A DNA stretch of 64,000 nucleotides from Roseomonas nitratireducens. Its GTDB lineage: Bacteria > Pseudomonadota > Alphaproteobacteria > Acetobacterales > Acetobacteraceae. How positions within the stretch are numbered: position 1 is the stretch's first letter; each line of letters begins with the position of its first letter. The stretch is from the NCBI RefSeq assembly GCF_017813355.1, contig NZ_JAGIYZ010000005.1, positions 144,314-208,313 on the forward strand, given 5' to 3'. Position numbers and translations under genes: made by a program. The notes below the pieces were generated by a model. It did not search any database. It was given only the letters and a program-made list of their open reading frames with translations, and had not been told where the DNA came from. Shown piece after piece: positions 50,980-61,898 of the stretch.

Positions 50980-51895
50980 GGCGCGCCTCCTTCACCATCC
51001 AGGCGCAGAGCGCGGGAAAGGGAATGCCGCAATGCGCGGCCTGTTCCGGCAGCAGCGACGTCGGCGTCAGGCCGGGCTGGGTGTTGACCTCGAGCAGCAC
51101 GAGCCGGCCGGGCTCGCCGCCCGTGTCGTCGTAGCGGAGGTCGGCGCGCGAGGCGCCGCGGCAGCCGAGCGCCTGGTGCGCGCGCAGCGCGATGTCCATC
51201 GCCGCCGCATAGGCGTCCGGATGGATATGCGCGGGCAGGACATGCCGCGACCCTCCGGCGGCGTACTTGCTCTCGTAGTCGTAGAAGGCGCCGGCATCGG
51301 CGATGATGTCGGTGACGGCGAGCGCGCGGTCACCCATGACGCCGACCGTGAGTTCCCGCCCGGGGACGAAGGATTCCGCCATGGCATGCGCGCCGTAGCG
51401 CCAGTCCCGCGCGATCTCGGCGCGGCGGTTGTCGCCTTCGGTCACGATGAAGACGCCGACGGAGGAGCCTTCGTTCACCGGCTTCACGACATAGGGGCGC
51501 GGCAGCGGGTCGGCGGCTTCCAGTTCCTCGCGCGTGACGAGGCAGTGTTCCGCGACCGGCAGCCCCGCCTGGCGGAACACCGCCTTGGCCGCGTCCTTGT
51601 CCATGGCGACGGCCGAGGCGCGGAGCCCCGAATGGGTGTAGGGCAGGCCGAGCCAGTCGAGCACGCCCTGGATGCAGCCATCCTCCCCGAAGCGGCCGTG
51701 CAGCGCGTTGAACACCACGTCCGGGCGCGGTTCGGTCAGGGCGCGGATCAGCGCGGGAAGGTCCTGCGTCACCTCGACGGGCGTCACGCGGAAGCCGGCC
51801 TCGCGCAGCGCGGCCACGACCTGGCGGCCGGAGGAGAGGGAGACCTCGCGCTCGGCCGAGATGCCGCCGAGCAGGACCGCGACGTGCTCGTTCAT
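50969..51895 (-). CDS. ddl: D-alanine--D-alanine ligase
   Basis: ATP-grasp ligase making the D-Ala-D-Ala end of the peptidoglycan stem. 308 aa. Starts [20 protein letters not shown] (the family GGxSxEREVSL), then [60 protein letters not shown] and C-terminal [20 protein letters not shown] with the metal-binding Glu/Asn. ATG 51895 overlaps the murB stop (ATGA). Confidence 0.97.
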   Translation of the reverse strand: MNEHVAVLLGGISAEREVSLSSGRQVVAALREAGFRVTPVEVTQDLPALIRALTEPRPDVVFNALHGRFGEDGCIQGVLDWLGLPYTHSGLRASAVAMDKDAAKAVFRQAGLPVAEHCLVTREELEAADPLPRPYVVKPVNEGSSVGVFIVTEGDNRRAEIARDWRYGAHAMAESFVPGRELTVGVMGDRALAVTDIIADAGAFYDYESKYAAGGSRHVLPAHIHPDAYAAAMDIALRAHQALGCRGASRADLRYDDTGGEPGRLVLLEVNTQPGLTPTSLLPEQAAHCGIPFPALCAWMVKEARHGA

Positions 51896-52857
51896 GCGGG
51901 CCTCCCGATGCGCCTGATCTCCCATTCGAGATCGATGCCCGTCGCGGCGCGGACGCGGGCGCGGACGTCCTCGCCCAGCGCCTCGATCTCCGCCGCCGTG
52001 GCGCCGCCGGTGTTGATAAGGAAGTTGCAGTGCTTCTCGCTGACCTGCGCCGCGCCCATGCGCAGCCCGCGGCAGCCGGCCGCGTCGATCAGTTCCCAGG
52101 CCTTGCGGTCGCCCGGAGGGTTCTTGAAGGTCGAGCCGCCGGTGCGCGCGCGCACGGGCTGGGTGGCTTCGCGGGCGGCGCGGATCTCGTTCAGCCGTTG
52201 CGCGATCGCCGCCGCGTCACCGGGCGTCGCGCGCAGCCGCGCGCGCGTGACGACCGCGCGGGGCGGCAGTTCGGCGCGGCGATAGGCGAAGCGGAGGTCG
52301 GCCGCGGAAAGGCGCAGCAACCCGTCGCGGGTCGCGACCTCGGCCCAGTCGAGCACGTCCTTGATCTCGGCCCCGTAGGCGCCGGCGTTCATCGCGACCG
52401 CGCCGCCGATGGTGCCCGGGATGCCGACGAGGAATTCGAGCCCGCCCAGCGCGTGCGCCGCGGCCGTCTCGGCGACCGTCACGTCGAGCGCGGCCGCGCC
52501 GGCGACGATGCCGTCGGCCTCGACCGCGATGTCGCCGAAGCCGCGCGCGAGGCGGATGGTCACGCCCGGCAGCCCGCCGTCGCGGATGACGAGGTTGGAT
52601 GCCGCGCCGATGATGGTGAGCGGCGTCGCGTCGTCGAGCCCGCGCAGGAGATCGACGATGTCCTCCGCATCCGCCGGTCTGACCAGCGTGTCGGCGTACC
52701 CGCCCACGCGGAACCAGGTGCTGGCCGCCAACGGCGCGTTGTGTGCCGCCCTTCCGCGAATGGGCGGAATCCTGGTGTCCAGAGGCCTTTCGGCCTCTGG
52801 CGGGGAGAGGCCCGGAGAGGGGCGGCGCCCCTCTCCGGAAATCGCTGCCGCCATCAT
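51892..52857 (-). CDS. murB: UDP-N-acetylenolpyruvoylglucosamine reductase, with a repeat-encoded N-terminal extension
   Basis: FAD/NADPH enzyme giving UDP-N-acetylmuramate. 321 aa. Catalytic core: [60 protein letters not shown], and [20 protein letters not shown] with the catalytic Ser, then [23 protein letters not shown] 52857 shares its A with the murC stop (TGATG). Between it and the core (residue about 42) lie residues from a family B palindromic element (residues 7-27, [20 protein letters not shown] then D). No alternative ATG or GTG lies after the element, so it is probably translated. Confidence 0.95.
   Translation of the reverse strand: MMAAAISGEGRRPSPGLSPPEAERPLDTRIPPIRGRAAHNAPLAASTWFRVGGYADTLVRPADAEDIVDLLRGLDDATPLTIIGAASNLVIRDGGLPGVTIRLARGFGDIAVEADGIVAGAAALDVTVAETAAAHALGGLEFLVGIPGTIGGAVAMNAGAYGAEIKDVLDWAEVATRDGLLRLSAADLRFAYRRAELPPRAVVTRARLRATPGDAAAIAQRLNEIRAAREATQPVRARTGGSTFKNPPGDRKAWELIDAAGCRGLRMGAAQVSEKHCNFLINTGGATAAEIEALGEDVRARVRAATGIDLEWEIRRIGRPA
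52779..52838 (-). repeat. Family B double-hairpin element (copy B2) inside murB
   Basis: On the minus strand: CCGGAGAGGGGC (52838-52827), loop GCC, GCCCCTCTCCGG (52823-52812), then a linker and CCAGAGGCC (52800-52792), loop GAAA, GGCCTCTGG (52787-52779). Compared with B1 both stems keep perfect pairing through paired changes: AAA/TTT became AGA/TCT, and an AG insertion is matched by a CT insertion. It is in sense with murB and encodes about 21 residues of its N-terminus. Confidence 0.85.
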
Positions 52858-54299
52858 CACTTCATCGCCCCCGCGAGCCGCCCGCGCGCGCGCTGCTGCA
52901 GGTCCTGCAGCTGGGCCGGCAGGGCATGCGCCCATTGGGTGATGTTCCCCGCGCCGAGGCAGACCACGTAGTCGCCCGACTTCGCGATGGCGTTGATCAT
53001 CTCCGGCAGGCTTTCGGGCCCCGGCAGCGGCACGACGGACCGGTGCCCGCGCGCGCGCAGCCCTTCGACCAGCGCGTCCTTGTCGATGCCTTCGATCGGC
53101 TGTTCGCCCGCGGCGTAGACGTCGGCGACGATGACCGTGCCGGCGTCGTTCATGCAGGTGCAGAAATCCTCGAACAGCGTGGCGAGGCGGGAGTAGCGGT
53201 GCGGCTGCACCACCGCGATCACGTCGCGCGCGCCGGCCTGCCGCGCGGCCTTGAGCACGGCGGCGATCTCGACCGGGTGGTGGCCGTAGTCGTCGATCAC
53301 GGAGATGCCGCCCGCTTCGCCCGTGCGGGTGAAGCGCCGCTTCACGCCCTTGAAGCCCGCGAGGGCCGAGCGGATGGTCGCCTCGTCCACGTCCATCTCG
53401 ACGCCGATCGCGATGGCCGCGAGCGCGTTCTGGACGTTGTGCTGGCCCAGCATGGGCAGGCGCAGCGGCTTCATGGTGCGGGCGCGGCCGGTGGCGCGGT
53501 CGGTCACCGTCACCTCGAAGGTCGCGCCCATGCGGTCGGTGATGAGCTTTTCCGCGCGGACATCGGCCTGGGGGGAGAAGCCGTAGGTGACGATGCGCCG
53601 GTCGGACAGGCGCGGGATCATCGCCTGGACTTCCGGGTGGTCCATGCAGAGCACGGCGAAGCCGTAGAAGGGGATGTTGCCGACGAACTGGGCGTAGCCT
53701 TCCTTCATCGCCTCGGCCGTGCCCCAGTGGTCCAGGTGCTCGGCATCCATGTTGGTGACGACGGCGACGACGGCGGGCAGCTTCAGGAAGGACCCGTCGC
53801 TTTCGTCCGCCTCGACCACCATCCAGTCGCCCGAGCCCATGCGGGTGTTGGTGCCGTAGGCGTTGATGATGCCGCCGTTGATGACGGTGGGGTCGAGCTT
53901 CGCCGCTTCCAGCACCGCGGCGACGAGGGAGGTGGTGGTCGTCTTGCCGTGCGTGCCGCCGATGGCGATGGACCATTTCAGGCGCATCAACTCGGCCAGC
54001 ATCTCGGCGCGGCGGACGACGGGGATCAGCCGCGCGCGGGCGGCGACGACCTCCGGGTTGTCGCGCTTGACGGCGGTCGAGACGACGACGACCTGCGCGT
54101 CGCCGATATTGGCCGCGTCGTGCCCGACCGCGACGGGAATGCCGCCCGCGCGCAGGCGCTGGACGTTGTAGCCGTCGGCGATGTCGCTGCCCTGCACCTG
54201 GTAGCCGAGGGTGTGCAGCACCTCGGCGATGCCGGACATGCCGATGCCGCCGATGCCGACGAAGTGGATGGGGCCGATGTTGAGTGGCAGGGCGCGCAT
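52857..54299 (-). CDS. murC: UDP-N-acetylmuramate--L-alanine ligase
   Basis: Adds L-Ala to UDP-MurNAc. 480 aa. Starts [20 protein letters not shown] with the Rossmann [17 protein letters not shown] loop [20 protein letters not shown]; carbamylated-Lys region [34 protein letters not shown] and the C-terminal domain [20 protein letters not shown] and [17 protein letters not shown], all diagnostic for MurC. TGATG overlaps join it to murG upstream and murB downstream. Confidence 0.98.
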   Translation of the reverse strand: MRALPLNIGPIHFVGIGGIGMSGIAEVLHTLGYQVQGSDIADGYNVQRLRAGGIPVAVGHDAANIGDAQVVVVSTAVKRDNPEVVAARARLIPVVRRAEMLAELMRLKWSIAIGGTHGKTTTTSLVAAVLEAAKLDPTVINGGIINAYGTNTRMGSGDWMVVEADESDGSFLKLPAVVAVVTNMDAEHLDHWGTAEAMKEGYAQFVGNIPFYGFAVLCMDHPEVQAMIPRLSDRRIVTYGFSPQADVRAEKLITDRMGATFEVTVTDRATGRARTMKPLRLPMLGQHNVQNALAAIAIGVEMDVDEATIRSALAGFKGVKRRFTRTGEAGGISVIDDYGHHPVEIAAVLKAARQAGARDVIAVVQPHRYSRLATLFEDFCTCMNDAGTVIVADVYAAGEQPIEGIDKDALVEGLRARGHRSVVPLPGPESLPEMINAIAKSGDYVVCLGAGNITQWAHALPAQLQDLQQRARGRLAGAMK

Positions 54300-55414
54300 C
54301 AGGCGGCTCCCATGGGAAGGCGGCGCGCGCGGGCCAATACCGCGTCGGCCAGCACGCGCGCGGCCTGCGGGCGCGCGAGGGAGGCGGCGGCGGCGGCGGC
54401 CGAGGCGAGGCGCGCGGGCACGGTGAAGAGGGAGGTCAGGCGTTCCGCGAGCGCCGCGGGGGTGAAGGCCGGCTGGGGGTAGACCCAGGCCGCGTCGGCC
54501 GCGGCGAGCGCGCGGGCATTGGCGGTCTGGTGGTCGTCGATGGCCGAGGGCAGCGGCACCAGCACGGCGGGCCGCCCCGCGCATTCCAGCTCCGCCACGG
54601 TCGATGCGCCGGCGCGCGCGACGACAAGGTGCGCGGTGCCGAGCCGCCCGGCCATGTCGGGGAAGAAGGGGGCGAGGTCGGCGACGACGCCGGCTTCCCG
54701 ATAGGCGGTCTCGGTGCGCGCGAGGTCCTCGGCGCGGCATTGCTGGGTGACGAGCAGGCGGGCGCGGATCGCCTCGGGCAATGCCGCGACGGCGGCGGGC
54801 ACGACATCGGCGAAGATGCGCGCGCCCTGGCTGCCGCCGGTCACCAGCAGGCGCAGCGCGCCGCCTTCGGGCGGCACCGGATAGGGCTGGCCGGCGAGGG
54901 CGGCGAGCGCAGGGCGCACCGGGTTGCCGACCACGGCGGTGGTGGCGCCGGCGGGAACGTTGCTCGTGCCCTCGAAGGACAGGGCCAGAAGGTCCGCCGC
55001 GCGCGCCATCAGGCGGTTGGCGCGGCCGAGCACCGCGTTCTGCTCGTGCAGGATGATGGCCGGGCGCGCGCGGCCCATCAGCCGCGCCGCGGCGAGCGGG
55101 GGGAAGGAGGCATAGCCGCCGAAGCCGACGACGGCCGAGGGGTGCAGCGCGGCGAGGTGCCCGCGCGCCTGCGCCGTGCCGGCGAGAAGGCGGAAGGCGC
55201 CGGAGACGGCGCCGCGCAGCCCGCGCCCGGACAGGCCGGCGCCGGAAAGGACGAAGCGCTCGGCCGCGGCGAAGGCGGCGCTGTCATAGGCGGCGGATCG
55301 CGCATCGGTCATCAGCGCGACGCGTTCGCCCCGGCGCAGCAATTCGGCGGCGAGCGCCTCGGCGGGGAAGAGGTGTCCGCCGGTGCCGCCGGCGGCGATG
55401 ACGATGGGCTGCAC
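54299..55414 (-). CDS. murG: Lipid II synthase: UDP-GlcNAc:undecaprenyl-PP-MurNAc-pentapeptide transferase
   Basis: GT-B glycosyltransferase at the inner face of the cytoplasmic membrane. 371 aa. N-terminal GlcNAc loop 1 [60 protein letters not shown]; then [38 protein letters not shown], and the donor-binding [20 protein letters not shown] and [17 protein letters not shown]. The start is GTG 55414 ([10 protein letters not shown]), 11 bases after ftsW; its stop overlaps the murC start. Confidence 0.96.
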   Translation of the reverse strand: MQPIVIAAGGTGGHLFPAEALAAELLRRGERVALMTDARSAAYDSAAFAAAERFVLSGAGLSGRGLRGAVSGAFRLLAGTAQARGHLAALHPSAVVGFGGYASFPPLAAARLMGRARPAIILHEQNAVLGRANRLMARAADLLALSFEGTSNVPAGATTAVVGNPVRPALAALAGQPYPVPPEGGALRLLVTGGSQGARIFADVVPAAVAALPEAIRARLLVTQQCRAEDLARTETAYREAGVVADLAPFFPDMAGRLGTAHLVVARAGASTVAELECAGRPAVLVPLPSAIDDHQTANARALAAADAAWVYPQPAFTPAALAERLTSLFTVPARLASAAAAAASLARPQAARVLADAVLARARRLPMGAA

Positions 55415-55425
55415 GGCCGGGCCCC

Positions 55426-56598
55426 TCACCGCGCCCCTCCCGCCGCCAGGGCGGGGGCGGGCGAGTCTTCGTGGGTGACGCGCCCGCCGGTGCGGCGGCG
55501 CGTGAGGGCGAGCAGCATCCCCATGCCGATGGCGATGGCGAGCACGGAGGAACCGCCATAGGAGACGAAGGGCAGCGTCATCCCCTTGGTGGGGATCAGG
55601 TGCAGCGTGGATCCCATGTTGACGAAGGCCTGCAGGCCGAACTGCGTCAGCAGCCCCGCGCCGGCCAGCATGACGAACAGGTCGTGCTCGGCGAGCAGGC
55701 GCATCATCCCGCGCACGACGATGAAGGCGAACAGGAAGAGGATGGCCAGGCAGATGACCATGCCGAATTCCTCCCCCGCCACGGCGAAGACGAAGTCGGC
55801 ATGTGCGTCGGGCAGCACGTTCTTGACCCGCCCCTCGCCGGGGCCGCGGCCGAGCAGGCCGCCATTGGCGAAGGCCTCCAGCGCCACGCTGACCTGGTAG
55901 GAATCGCCCGAGGACGGGTCGAGGAAGCGGTGCACGCGCGACTGCACGTGCGGGAACAGCAGGTAGGCCCCGACCGCGGCGGCGATGCCGAGGCCGCCGA
56001 CGGCGCCGACGAGGAACATGTTCATCCCCGCGACGAAGAACTGCGCGAAGAACACCGCCGCGACCACCAGCAGCATGCCGATGTCGGGCTGGCCCTTCAG
56101 GATGCCGGCCACCACGACGAAGAGCCCGACCGCGATGGTCGCGCCCCACACCTTCGACCCCGGCGCCTTGCCCTCGGCGATCAGCCAGGCGGCGACGACG
56201 GCGAAGAAGGGCTTCACGAATTCCGAGGGCTGCAGCGAGAAGCCCGGGATCGGCAGCCAGCGCCGCGCGCCCTTGATCTCGGTGCCGATGACGAGCGTCG
56301 CCGCGGTCAGCACGATGAAGACGGCGAAGCCCGCGAGTGCGAGCCGCCGCACGCCCTTCACCGAGAGCATCGAGACCGCGACCATCAGCAGCGTCGCCAT
56401 GCCCAGATAGGCGACCTGCTTGATGAAGAACATGTGGCGGGAGGACGCGCCGATCCGCTCCGCGACGGCGGGCGAGGCGGCGAGCATCATCACGTAGCCG
56501 AAGCCCACCAGCGCGAGCAGCGCGGCGAGCGTCCAGCGGTCGACCGTCCACCACCAGCGGCCGAGGGTGGAGGTGTCGGCGCGGGAGAAGGCAGTCAT
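55426..56598 (-). CDS. ftsW: Septal peptidoglycan glycosyltransferase FtsW
   Basis: SEDS-family polymerase that works with FtsI at the septum. 390 aa, about ten helices. Diagnostic stretches: GARRWLPIPGFSLQPSEFVK (catalytic-region Glu and PSE), LKGQPDIGMLLVVAAVFFAQ, YQVSVALEAFANGGLLGRGP, VLPDAHADFVFAVAGEEFGM, and GLQAFVNMGSTLHLIPTKGM followed by TLPFVSYGGSSVLAIAIGMG. ATG 56598 overlaps the murD stop (ATGA). Confidence 0.97.
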   Translation of the reverse strand: MTAFSRADTSTLGRWWWTVDRWTLAALLALVGFGYVMMLAASPAVAERIGASSRHMFFIKQVAYLGMATLLMVAVSMLSVKGVRRLALAGFAVFIVLTAATLVIGTEIKGARRWLPIPGFSLQPSEFVKPFFAVVAAWLIAEGKAPGSKVWGATIAVGLFVVVAGILKGQPDIGMLLVVAAVFFAQFFVAGMNMFLVGAVGGLGIAAAVGAYLLFPHVQSRVHRFLDPSSGDSYQVSVALEAFANGGLLGRGPGEGRVKNVLPDAHADFVFAVAGEEFGMVICLAILFLFAFIVVRGMMRLLAEHDLFVMLAGAGLLTQFGLQAFVNMGSTLHLIPTKGMTLPFVSYGGSSVLAIAIGMGMLLALTRRRTGGRVTHEDSPAPALAAGGAR

Positions 56599-57977
56599 GG
56601 CGCGCGCTCCGCGATCAGGGCGCGCGCGAGGTCGCGGAAGCGGTCGCCGCGCGCATCGAAGCCGGTGAACTGGTCGAAGGACGCCGCGGCCGGGGAGAGC
56701 AGCACGACCGGCGCGGCGCCCGCGAAGGCGGCGGCGGCGGCGGCGGGCAGCGCGGCCTCGAGCGTGCCGGCGACCTCGTGCGGCACGCCGTGCGCGGCGA
56801 GCGTCGCGGCGAAGGCGGGCGCGTCGCGGCCGATGAGAAGCGCGCGGGCGATGCGCGGGAAGTACGGCGCCAGTTGCTCGATGCCGCCATCCTTGGCGAT
56901 GCCGCCCGCGATCCAGACCACGCGGTCGTAGGAGGCGAGCGCGCGGGCCGCGCTGTCGGCGTTGGTCGCCTTGCTGTCGTTGACGAAGACGACGCCGCCC
57001 GACTCGCCCACGCGTTCCTGGCGATGCGGCAGGCCGCCATAGGTCGCGATGCCGTCGGCGACCTCATCCCGCGTCAGGCCTAGCGCGAGGCAGGCCGCCG
57101 CGGCGGCGGCGGCGTTCTGCGCGTTGTGGCTGCCGGGCAGCGCCGCGGCGGCGGACAAGTCGAGGATCGCGCCGTCCTCGTCGCGCAGCATCCGCCCTTC
57201 GGCCCAGATGCCGCCGGGCTGACGCGCATGGCCCGAGATCGGCACGAGGCGCGCCGGCAGGTCGCGGCCCATCGCGGCCGTCATCGCGTCGTCCTGGCCG
57301 AGCACCGCGACATCCTCGCGCCGCTGGCGCGCGAAGATGCGCGCCTTCGCGGCTGCATAGCCCGCCATGTCGCCATGGCGATCGAGATGATCCGGGCTGA
57401 GGTTGAGCATGACCGCGACGTTGAAGCGCAGCGTGGCGATTCGCTCCAACATGTAGGACGACATTTCGAGGGTGTAGATGCCCTCGGACCCCAACATGTT
57501 GAGAGAGAGCGCGGGCGGGCCGAGATTGCCGCCGGCCTCGGCGGTCCGCCCTGCATGGGTGAGCACGTGCTGGATCAGCGCCGTGGTGGTCGACTTGCCG
57601 TTGGTGCCGGTGACGCCGACGAAGCGCGCGCGCGACTGCGCGGCGAGCACGGCGCGATAGAGGAATTCCGCGTCGCAGAGGATCGGCACGCCCGCTTCCG
57701 TCGCCGCGCGCGCGGCCGGATGCGGCGCGGGCAGGCGGTGCGCGATGCCGGGCGACAGCAGCAGCGCATCCGCGCGCAGCCGCCCCTCGGTCGGGTCGCG
57801 CAGCGGGATGCCGGCATCCTCGGCCGCGGCGCGCGCGTCGGGCCTGTCGTCCCACGCCGCCACCTCCGCCCCCCATTCGGCGAGCCGCAGCGCCGCGGGC
57901 AGGCCGGCGCGGCCGAGCCCGACGACCGCGATGCGCGCGCCGAGGAAGGGGGTGAAGGGGGGCGCGGGCCGCGTCAT
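56595..57977 (-). CDS. murD: UDP-N-acetylmuramoylalanine--D-glutamate ligase
   Basis: Adds D-Glu in peptidoglycan precursor synthesis. 460 aa. [20 protein letters not shown] is the N-terminal dinucleotide-like fold; [20 protein letters not shown] the SPG motif; [20 protein letters not shown] the ATP loop; [20 protein letters not shown] and [20 protein letters not shown] the central motifs; [20 protein letters not shown] and [20 protein letters not shown] the C-terminal ones. ATG 57977 overlaps the mraY stop (ATGA). Confidence 0.97.
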   Translation of the reverse strand: MTRPAPPFTPFLGARIAVVGLGRAGLPAALRLAEWGAEVAAWDDRPDARAAAEDAGIPLRDPTEGRLRADALLLSPGIAHRLPAPHPAARAATEAGVPILCDAEFLYRAVLAAQSRARFVGVTGTNGKSTTTALIQHVLTHAGRTAEAGGNLGPPALSLNMLGSEGIYTLEMSSYMLERIATLRFNVAVMLNLSPDHLDRHGDMAGYAAAKARIFARQRREDVAVLGQDDAMTAAMGRDLPARLVPISGHARQPGGIWAEGRMLRDEDGAILDLSAAAALPGSHNAQNAAAAAAACLALGLTRDEVADGIATYGGLPHRQERVGESGGVVFVNDSKATNADSAARALASYDRVVWIAGGIAKDGGIEQLAPYFPRIARALLIGRDAPAFAATLAAHGVPHEVAGTLEAALPAAAAAAFAGAAPVVLLSPAAASFDQFTGFDARGDRFRDLARALIAERAP

Positions 57978-59062
57978 CGGATCTTCAGCGTGCTGAGGCC
58001 GACAAGGGCGAGGATCATCGCGATGATCCAGAAGCGGATGACGATGGTGGGCTCCGCCCAGCCCTTCTTCTCGAAATGGTGGTGCAGCGGCGCCATCAGG
58101 AAGACGCGCCGGCCCGTGCGCTTGAACCAGAAGACCTGGATGATGACGGAGACGGTCTCCACCACGAAGAGCCCGCCGACGATCGCGAGCACGATCTCGT
58201 GCTTCGTCGCGACCGCCAGCGCGCCGAGCGCCCCGCCGAGCGCGAGCGAGCCCGTATCCCCCATGAAGACCGCCGCCGGCGGCGCGTTGAACCAGAGGAA
58301 GCCGAGTGCCGCGCCGATCAGCGCCGAGGCGAAGACGGCGAGCTCGCCCGTGCCCGGCACGTAGTGCAGCTGCAGATAGTCGGAGAACAGCCGGTTGCCC
58401 ACCAGGTAGGCGATCAGCGCGAAGACCGCGGCGGCGATCATCACCGGCACGATGGCGAGCCCATCGAGCCCGTCCGTCAGGTTCACCGCGTTGGACGCGC
58501 CCATCATCACCAGCATGCCGACCAGCGGGAACAGCAGCCCGAAGGGGATCAGCAGCTCCTTGAACACCGGCACGGCGAGGGTGGTGGACAGCGGGCCGGG
58601 CATCAGCCAGGTGATCCAGACGGCGGCGACGAGGCCGAGCCCCGCCTGCACCGCGAGCTTCATCCGCCCCGACACGCCCTTGGTGTTGCGCTTGGTCACC
58701 TTCAGCCAGTCGTCGGCGAAGCCGAGCGCGCCGTAGCCGATCGTCACCAGCAGCACCGCCCAGACCATGCCCGAGCGCAGGTCGGCCCACAGCAGCGTCG
58801 AGACCACCAGCGCGCCGAGGATGATCACGCCGCCCATGGTCGGCGTGCCCTTCTTCTCGATCAGGTGGCGCTCGGGCCCGTCGTCGCGGATCGGCTGGCC
58901 GCCGCGCTGGAAGGACCGCAGCCAGCGGATGATGGCGTTGCCGAACATCAGGCAGATCACCAGCGCCGTCAGGCAGGCCGCGCCCGCGCGGAAGGTGTGG
59001 TAGCGCGCGAGGTTGAAGAGCTGGAAGTCGTCCGCGAAGGGAACGAGGAAGTTGAAGATCAC
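57974..59062 (-). CDS. mraY: Phospho-N-acetylmuramoyl-pentapeptide transferase
   Basis: Membrane enzyme that makes lipid I from UDP-MurNAc-pentapeptide and undecaprenyl phosphate. 362 aa, ten helices. [20 protein letters not shown] then [40 protein letters not shown] (catalytic DD), [20 protein letters not shown] (third Asp), [20 protein letters not shown] and the C-terminal [20 protein letters not shown] histidine motif. ATG 59062 overlaps the murF stop by four bases. Confidence 0.98.
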   Translation of the reverse strand: MIFNFLVPFADDFQLFNLARYHTFRAGAACLTALVICLMFGNAIIRWLRSFQRGGQPIRDDGPERHLIEKKGTPTMGGVIILGALVVSTLLWADLRSGMVWAVLLVTIGYGALGFADDWLKVTKRNTKGVSGRMKLAVQAGLGLVAAVWITWLMPGPLSTTLAVPVFKELLIPFGLLFPLVGMLVMMGASNAVNLTDGLDGLAIVPVMIAAAVFALIAYLVGNRLFSDYLQLHYVPGTGELAVFASALIGAALGFLWFNAPPAAVFMGDTGSLALGGALGALAVATKHEIVLAIVGGLFVVETVSVIIQVFWFKRTGRRVFLMAPLHHHFEKKGWAEPTIVIRFWIIAMILALVGLSTLKIR

Positions 59063-60438
59063 GGCGCGTTCCCCCGCATCAGCTCATCGACCACCACCGC
59101 CATGCGGGACCCGAGCGAACCCTTCACCAGCACCGCGTCGCCCGGCCGCAGCGCCGCCCTCAACACCGGCGCGAGCGCGGCCGAATCCGGCAGATGCGCG
59201 CCGCGCTTGCCCTCCGGCAGGGCGCGATGGAGGTGGCCCATCATCTCCCCGCAGGTGAAGACCAGGTCGCAGGACGCCGCCGCGTCGGGGGCGAGGGATG
59301 CGTGGATCGCGGGCGCCGCCTCGCCCAGCTCGCGCATGTCCCCAAGTGCTGCGAGCCGGCGGTCGGCCCGCTGCGCGGCGAGCACGGCGAGCCCGGCGCG
59401 GATCGAGGGCGGGGAGGCGTTGTAGGAATCGTCGATCAGGAGCGCTTCGCCGCCGGGCACCGCGATGCGGCTGCGCCGGCCGCGCCCCGCCGGCGCGCCG
59501 AAGGCCGCCAGCGCCCCGGCGGCGACGCGCGGCGAAAGCCCCAGCGCCGCGACGGCCGCGAGCACCGCGCAGGCGTTCAGCGCGACATGCCGCCCCGGCG
59601 CGGCCAGCGCCAGGGCGATGCGCTCGCCGCCCAGCACGATCTCGGCGCGCCCGCCCTCGGCATCGCCTTCGTAGGACAGCAGCCGCGCATCCGCGCCCGG
59701 GGCTTCCCCATGCGTCAGCGCGCGCAGCCCGGCCTCGGCGGCGCGGGCGCGCAGCCGGGCCGCGAAGCGGCTGTCCGCCGGCAGCACCAGCGCCCCGCCC
59801 GGCGCGACGCCCTGCAGGATGTCGCCCTTCTCCTCGGCGATCGCTTCCTCGCTGCCGAGGTTGCCGATATGCGCCGTGCCGACATTCGTGACGACCGCGA
59901 TGTCGGGCCGCGCGAGGCGCGCGAGCGGGGCGATCTCGCCCCGGTTGTTCATGCCGATCTCGATGACGCCGAAGGCGGCGTCGCGCGGCATGCGGGCCAG
60001 CGTCAGCGGCACGCCCCAATGGTTGTTGTGGGAGGCGGCGGAGGCATGCGTCGGCCCGAAGGCCGCGAGTGCCACGCGCAGCATCTCCTTCGTCGTGGTC
60101 TTGCCGACGCTGCCCGTCACGCCGACGAAGCGCGCGGCCGAGCGCGCCCGCGCCGCGGCGCCGAGCGCGGCGAGGCCCGCCAGCGTATCGGCCACGCGCA
60201 GCAGCGGCGCGCCCGGCGCCGCGCCGGGCGGGTCGCGATCCACCAGCGCCGCGGCGGCGCCGCGCGCCAGCGCGTCCGCCACGAAGTCATGCCCGTCGCG
60301 TGCCGCGCGCAGCGCGACGAACAGGTCCCCCGGCGCGATGGTCCGCGTGTCGATCGAGATCCCGGCCACCGCGACGTCCTGGCCGAGCGTCCCGCCCGTC
60401 GCCGCGCGCAGCTCGGCCGCGGTCCACAGCGCGGTCAT
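59059..60438 (-). CDS. murF: UDP-MurNAc-tripeptide--D-alanyl-D-alanine ligase
   Basis: Adds D-Ala-D-Ala to complete the pentapeptide. 459 aa. N-terminal domain: [20 protein letters not shown] and [23 protein letters not shown] loop [80 protein letters not shown]; and [20 protein letters not shown] in the C-terminal part, all MurF-specific. ATG 60438 overlaps the murE stop (ATGA). Confidence 0.97.
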   Translation of the reverse strand: MTALWTAAELRAATGGTLGQDVAVAGISIDTRTIAPGDLFVALRAARDGHDFVADALARGAAAALVDRDPPGAAPGAPLLRVADTLAGLAALGAAARARSAARFVGVTGSVGKTTTKEMLRVALAAFGPTHASAASHNNHWGVPLTLARMPRDAAFGVIEIGMNNRGEIAPLARLARPDIAVVTNVGTAHIGNLGSEEAIAEEKGDILQGVAPGGALVLPADSRFAARLRARAAEAGLRALTHGEAPGADARLLSYEGDAEGGRAEIVLGGERIALALAAPGRHVALNACAVLAAVAALGLSPRVAAGALAAFGAPAGRGRRSRIAVPGGEALLIDDSYNASPPSIRAGLAVLAAQRADRRLAALGDMRELGEAAPAIHASLAPDAAASCDLVFTCGEMMGHLHRALPEGKRGAHLPDSAALAPVLRAALRPGDAVLVKGSLGSRMAVVVDELMRGNAP

Positions 60439-61898
60439 GGCGCGAGGCCCGCCAGCCGCCGCACCACCGCGACATCATCGAAGGGGTGGACGGTGCCGGC
60501 GATCTCCTGCCCGCTCTCATGCCCCTTGCCGGCCACCGCCAGCACGTCGCCCGGGCGCAGGTCGGACAGCGCGGCGGCGATCGCGGCTTCCCGCGCGCCG
60601 GCATCGATCGCGCCCGGCGCGCCGGCGATCACGGCGGCGCGGATCGCGGCGGGGTCCTCGCTGCGCGGATTGTCGTCGGTGATCCAGACGCGGTCGGCGC
60701 CGGCAGCCGCGGCCGCGCCCATCAGCGGGCGCTTGCCCGGGTCGCGGTCCCCGCCCGCGCCGAACAGCACGTGCAGCCGGCCATCGGTGTGCGGACGAAG
60801 GGCCGCGAGCAGGCGGGCCAGCGCATCGGGCGAATGGGCGTAGTCGACATAGACCGCCGCGCCGTTCGCCAGCACCGCGGCGCGTTCCATCCGCCCGCGC
60901 ACGCCGCGCAGGCCGGGCAGCGCGGCCAGCACGCGGTCCGCCGGCTGCCCCGCGCCGATCGCGAGCGCCGCGGCGAGCAGCGCGTTGTCCGCCTGGAAGC
61001 GGCCGGGCAGGGGCAGGCGGATCTCGTGCCGCGCGCCGAAGGCGGTGACCTCGAGATCCAGCCCATCCGGCCGCGGGCGGGCGGCGAGGAGGCGCAGCGC
61101 TTCCCCCGCATCGCCCACGGTCAGCAGGCGCAGGCCGCGCGCGCGGGCGGTCGCGCGGATCGCGGCGAAGGTCTCGGCGTCCATCTCGGTGCAGGCGGCG
61201 GCGGCCGCGCCGGCGGGCAGCAGCGTGTCGAACAGCCGCAGCTTGGCGGCGCGATAGGCCTCCATCGTGCCGTGGTAGTCGAGGTGGTCGCGCGTGAGGT
61301 TCGTGAAGCCCGCCGCGGCCAGCACCACGCCATCGAGCCGCCGCTGGTCGATCCCGTGCGAGGAGGCTTCCATCGCCGCCGCGCCGAAGCCCGTGCGCGC
61401 GAGGGCCGAGAGCGTCGCATGCAGCGCGACCGGGTCGGGCGTGGTGAGCGAGGGGCCGGGCGGGAAGCCTTCCGCCACCAGGCCGAGCGTGCCGAGGCTC
61501 GCCGCGCGCTCGCCGGCCGCGATCCAGACCTGGCGGAGGAAGTCGACCGTGCTCGTCTTGCCGTTGGTGCCGGTGACGGCGACCACGGTGCGCGGCTGGG
61601 CGCGATGGAAGGCGGCGGCCATCAGCGCCAGCGTCCGGCGCGGATCGGCCGCGGTGATCAGCGGGCGCACCGGCACGCCGGGCGGCCATTCCGTGCCCTC
61701 GGGCGCGAGCACGACGGCCGCGCCGCGCTCGACCGCGTCGGCGATGAAGGCGCGGCCATCGGCGCGCGCGCCGGGCAGGGCGGCGAAGACCATGCCCGGG
61801 ACCACGGCGCGGCTGTCCGCCGTGAGGCCCGAGATGGGCTCCCCTTCCGGCGCGGAGGCGGCGAGGCCGGCGCGGCGCATCATCTCACCGAGGCGCAA
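60435..61898 (-). CDS. murE: UDP-MurNAc-L-Ala-D-Glu--meso-2,6-diaminopimelate ligase
   Basis: Adds the third stem residue. 487 aa. Domain 1 GLTADSRAVVPGMVFAALPG; ATP loop VVAVTGTNGKTSTVDFLRQV; TTPDPVALHATLSALARTGF; MEASSHGIDQRRLDGVVLAA; FTNLTRDHLDYHGTMEAYRA; and VYVDYAHSPDALARLLAALR with FGAGGDRDPGKRPLMGAAAA. The substrate motif is DDNPRSEDP: DNPR is the meso-diaminopimelate specificity signature, fitting a Gram-negative wall. Start ATG 61898 overlaps the ftsI end by 14 bases. Confidence 0.97.
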   Translation of the reverse strand: MRLGEMMRRAGLAASAPEGEPISGLTADSRAVVPGMVFAALPGARADGRAFIADAVERGAAVVLAPEGTEWPPGVPVRPLITAADPRRTLALMAAAFHRAQPRTVVAVTGTNGKTSTVDFLRQVWIAAGERAASLGTLGLVAEGFPPGPSLTTPDPVALHATLSALARTGFGAAAMEASSHGIDQRRLDGVVLAAAGFTNLTRDHLDYHGTMEAYRAAKLRLFDTLLPAGAAAAACTEMDAETFAAIRATARARGLRLLTVGDAGEALRLLAARPRPDGLDLEVTAFGARHEIRLPLPGRFQADNALLAAALAIGAGQPADRVLAALPGLRGVRGRMERAAVLANGAAVYVDYAHSPDALARLLAALRPHTDGRLHVLFGAGGDRDPGKRPLMGAAAAAGADRVWITDDNPRSEDPAAIRAAVIAGAPGAIDAGAREAAIAAALSDLRPGDVLAVAGKGHESGQEIAGTVHPFDDVAVVRRLAGLAP

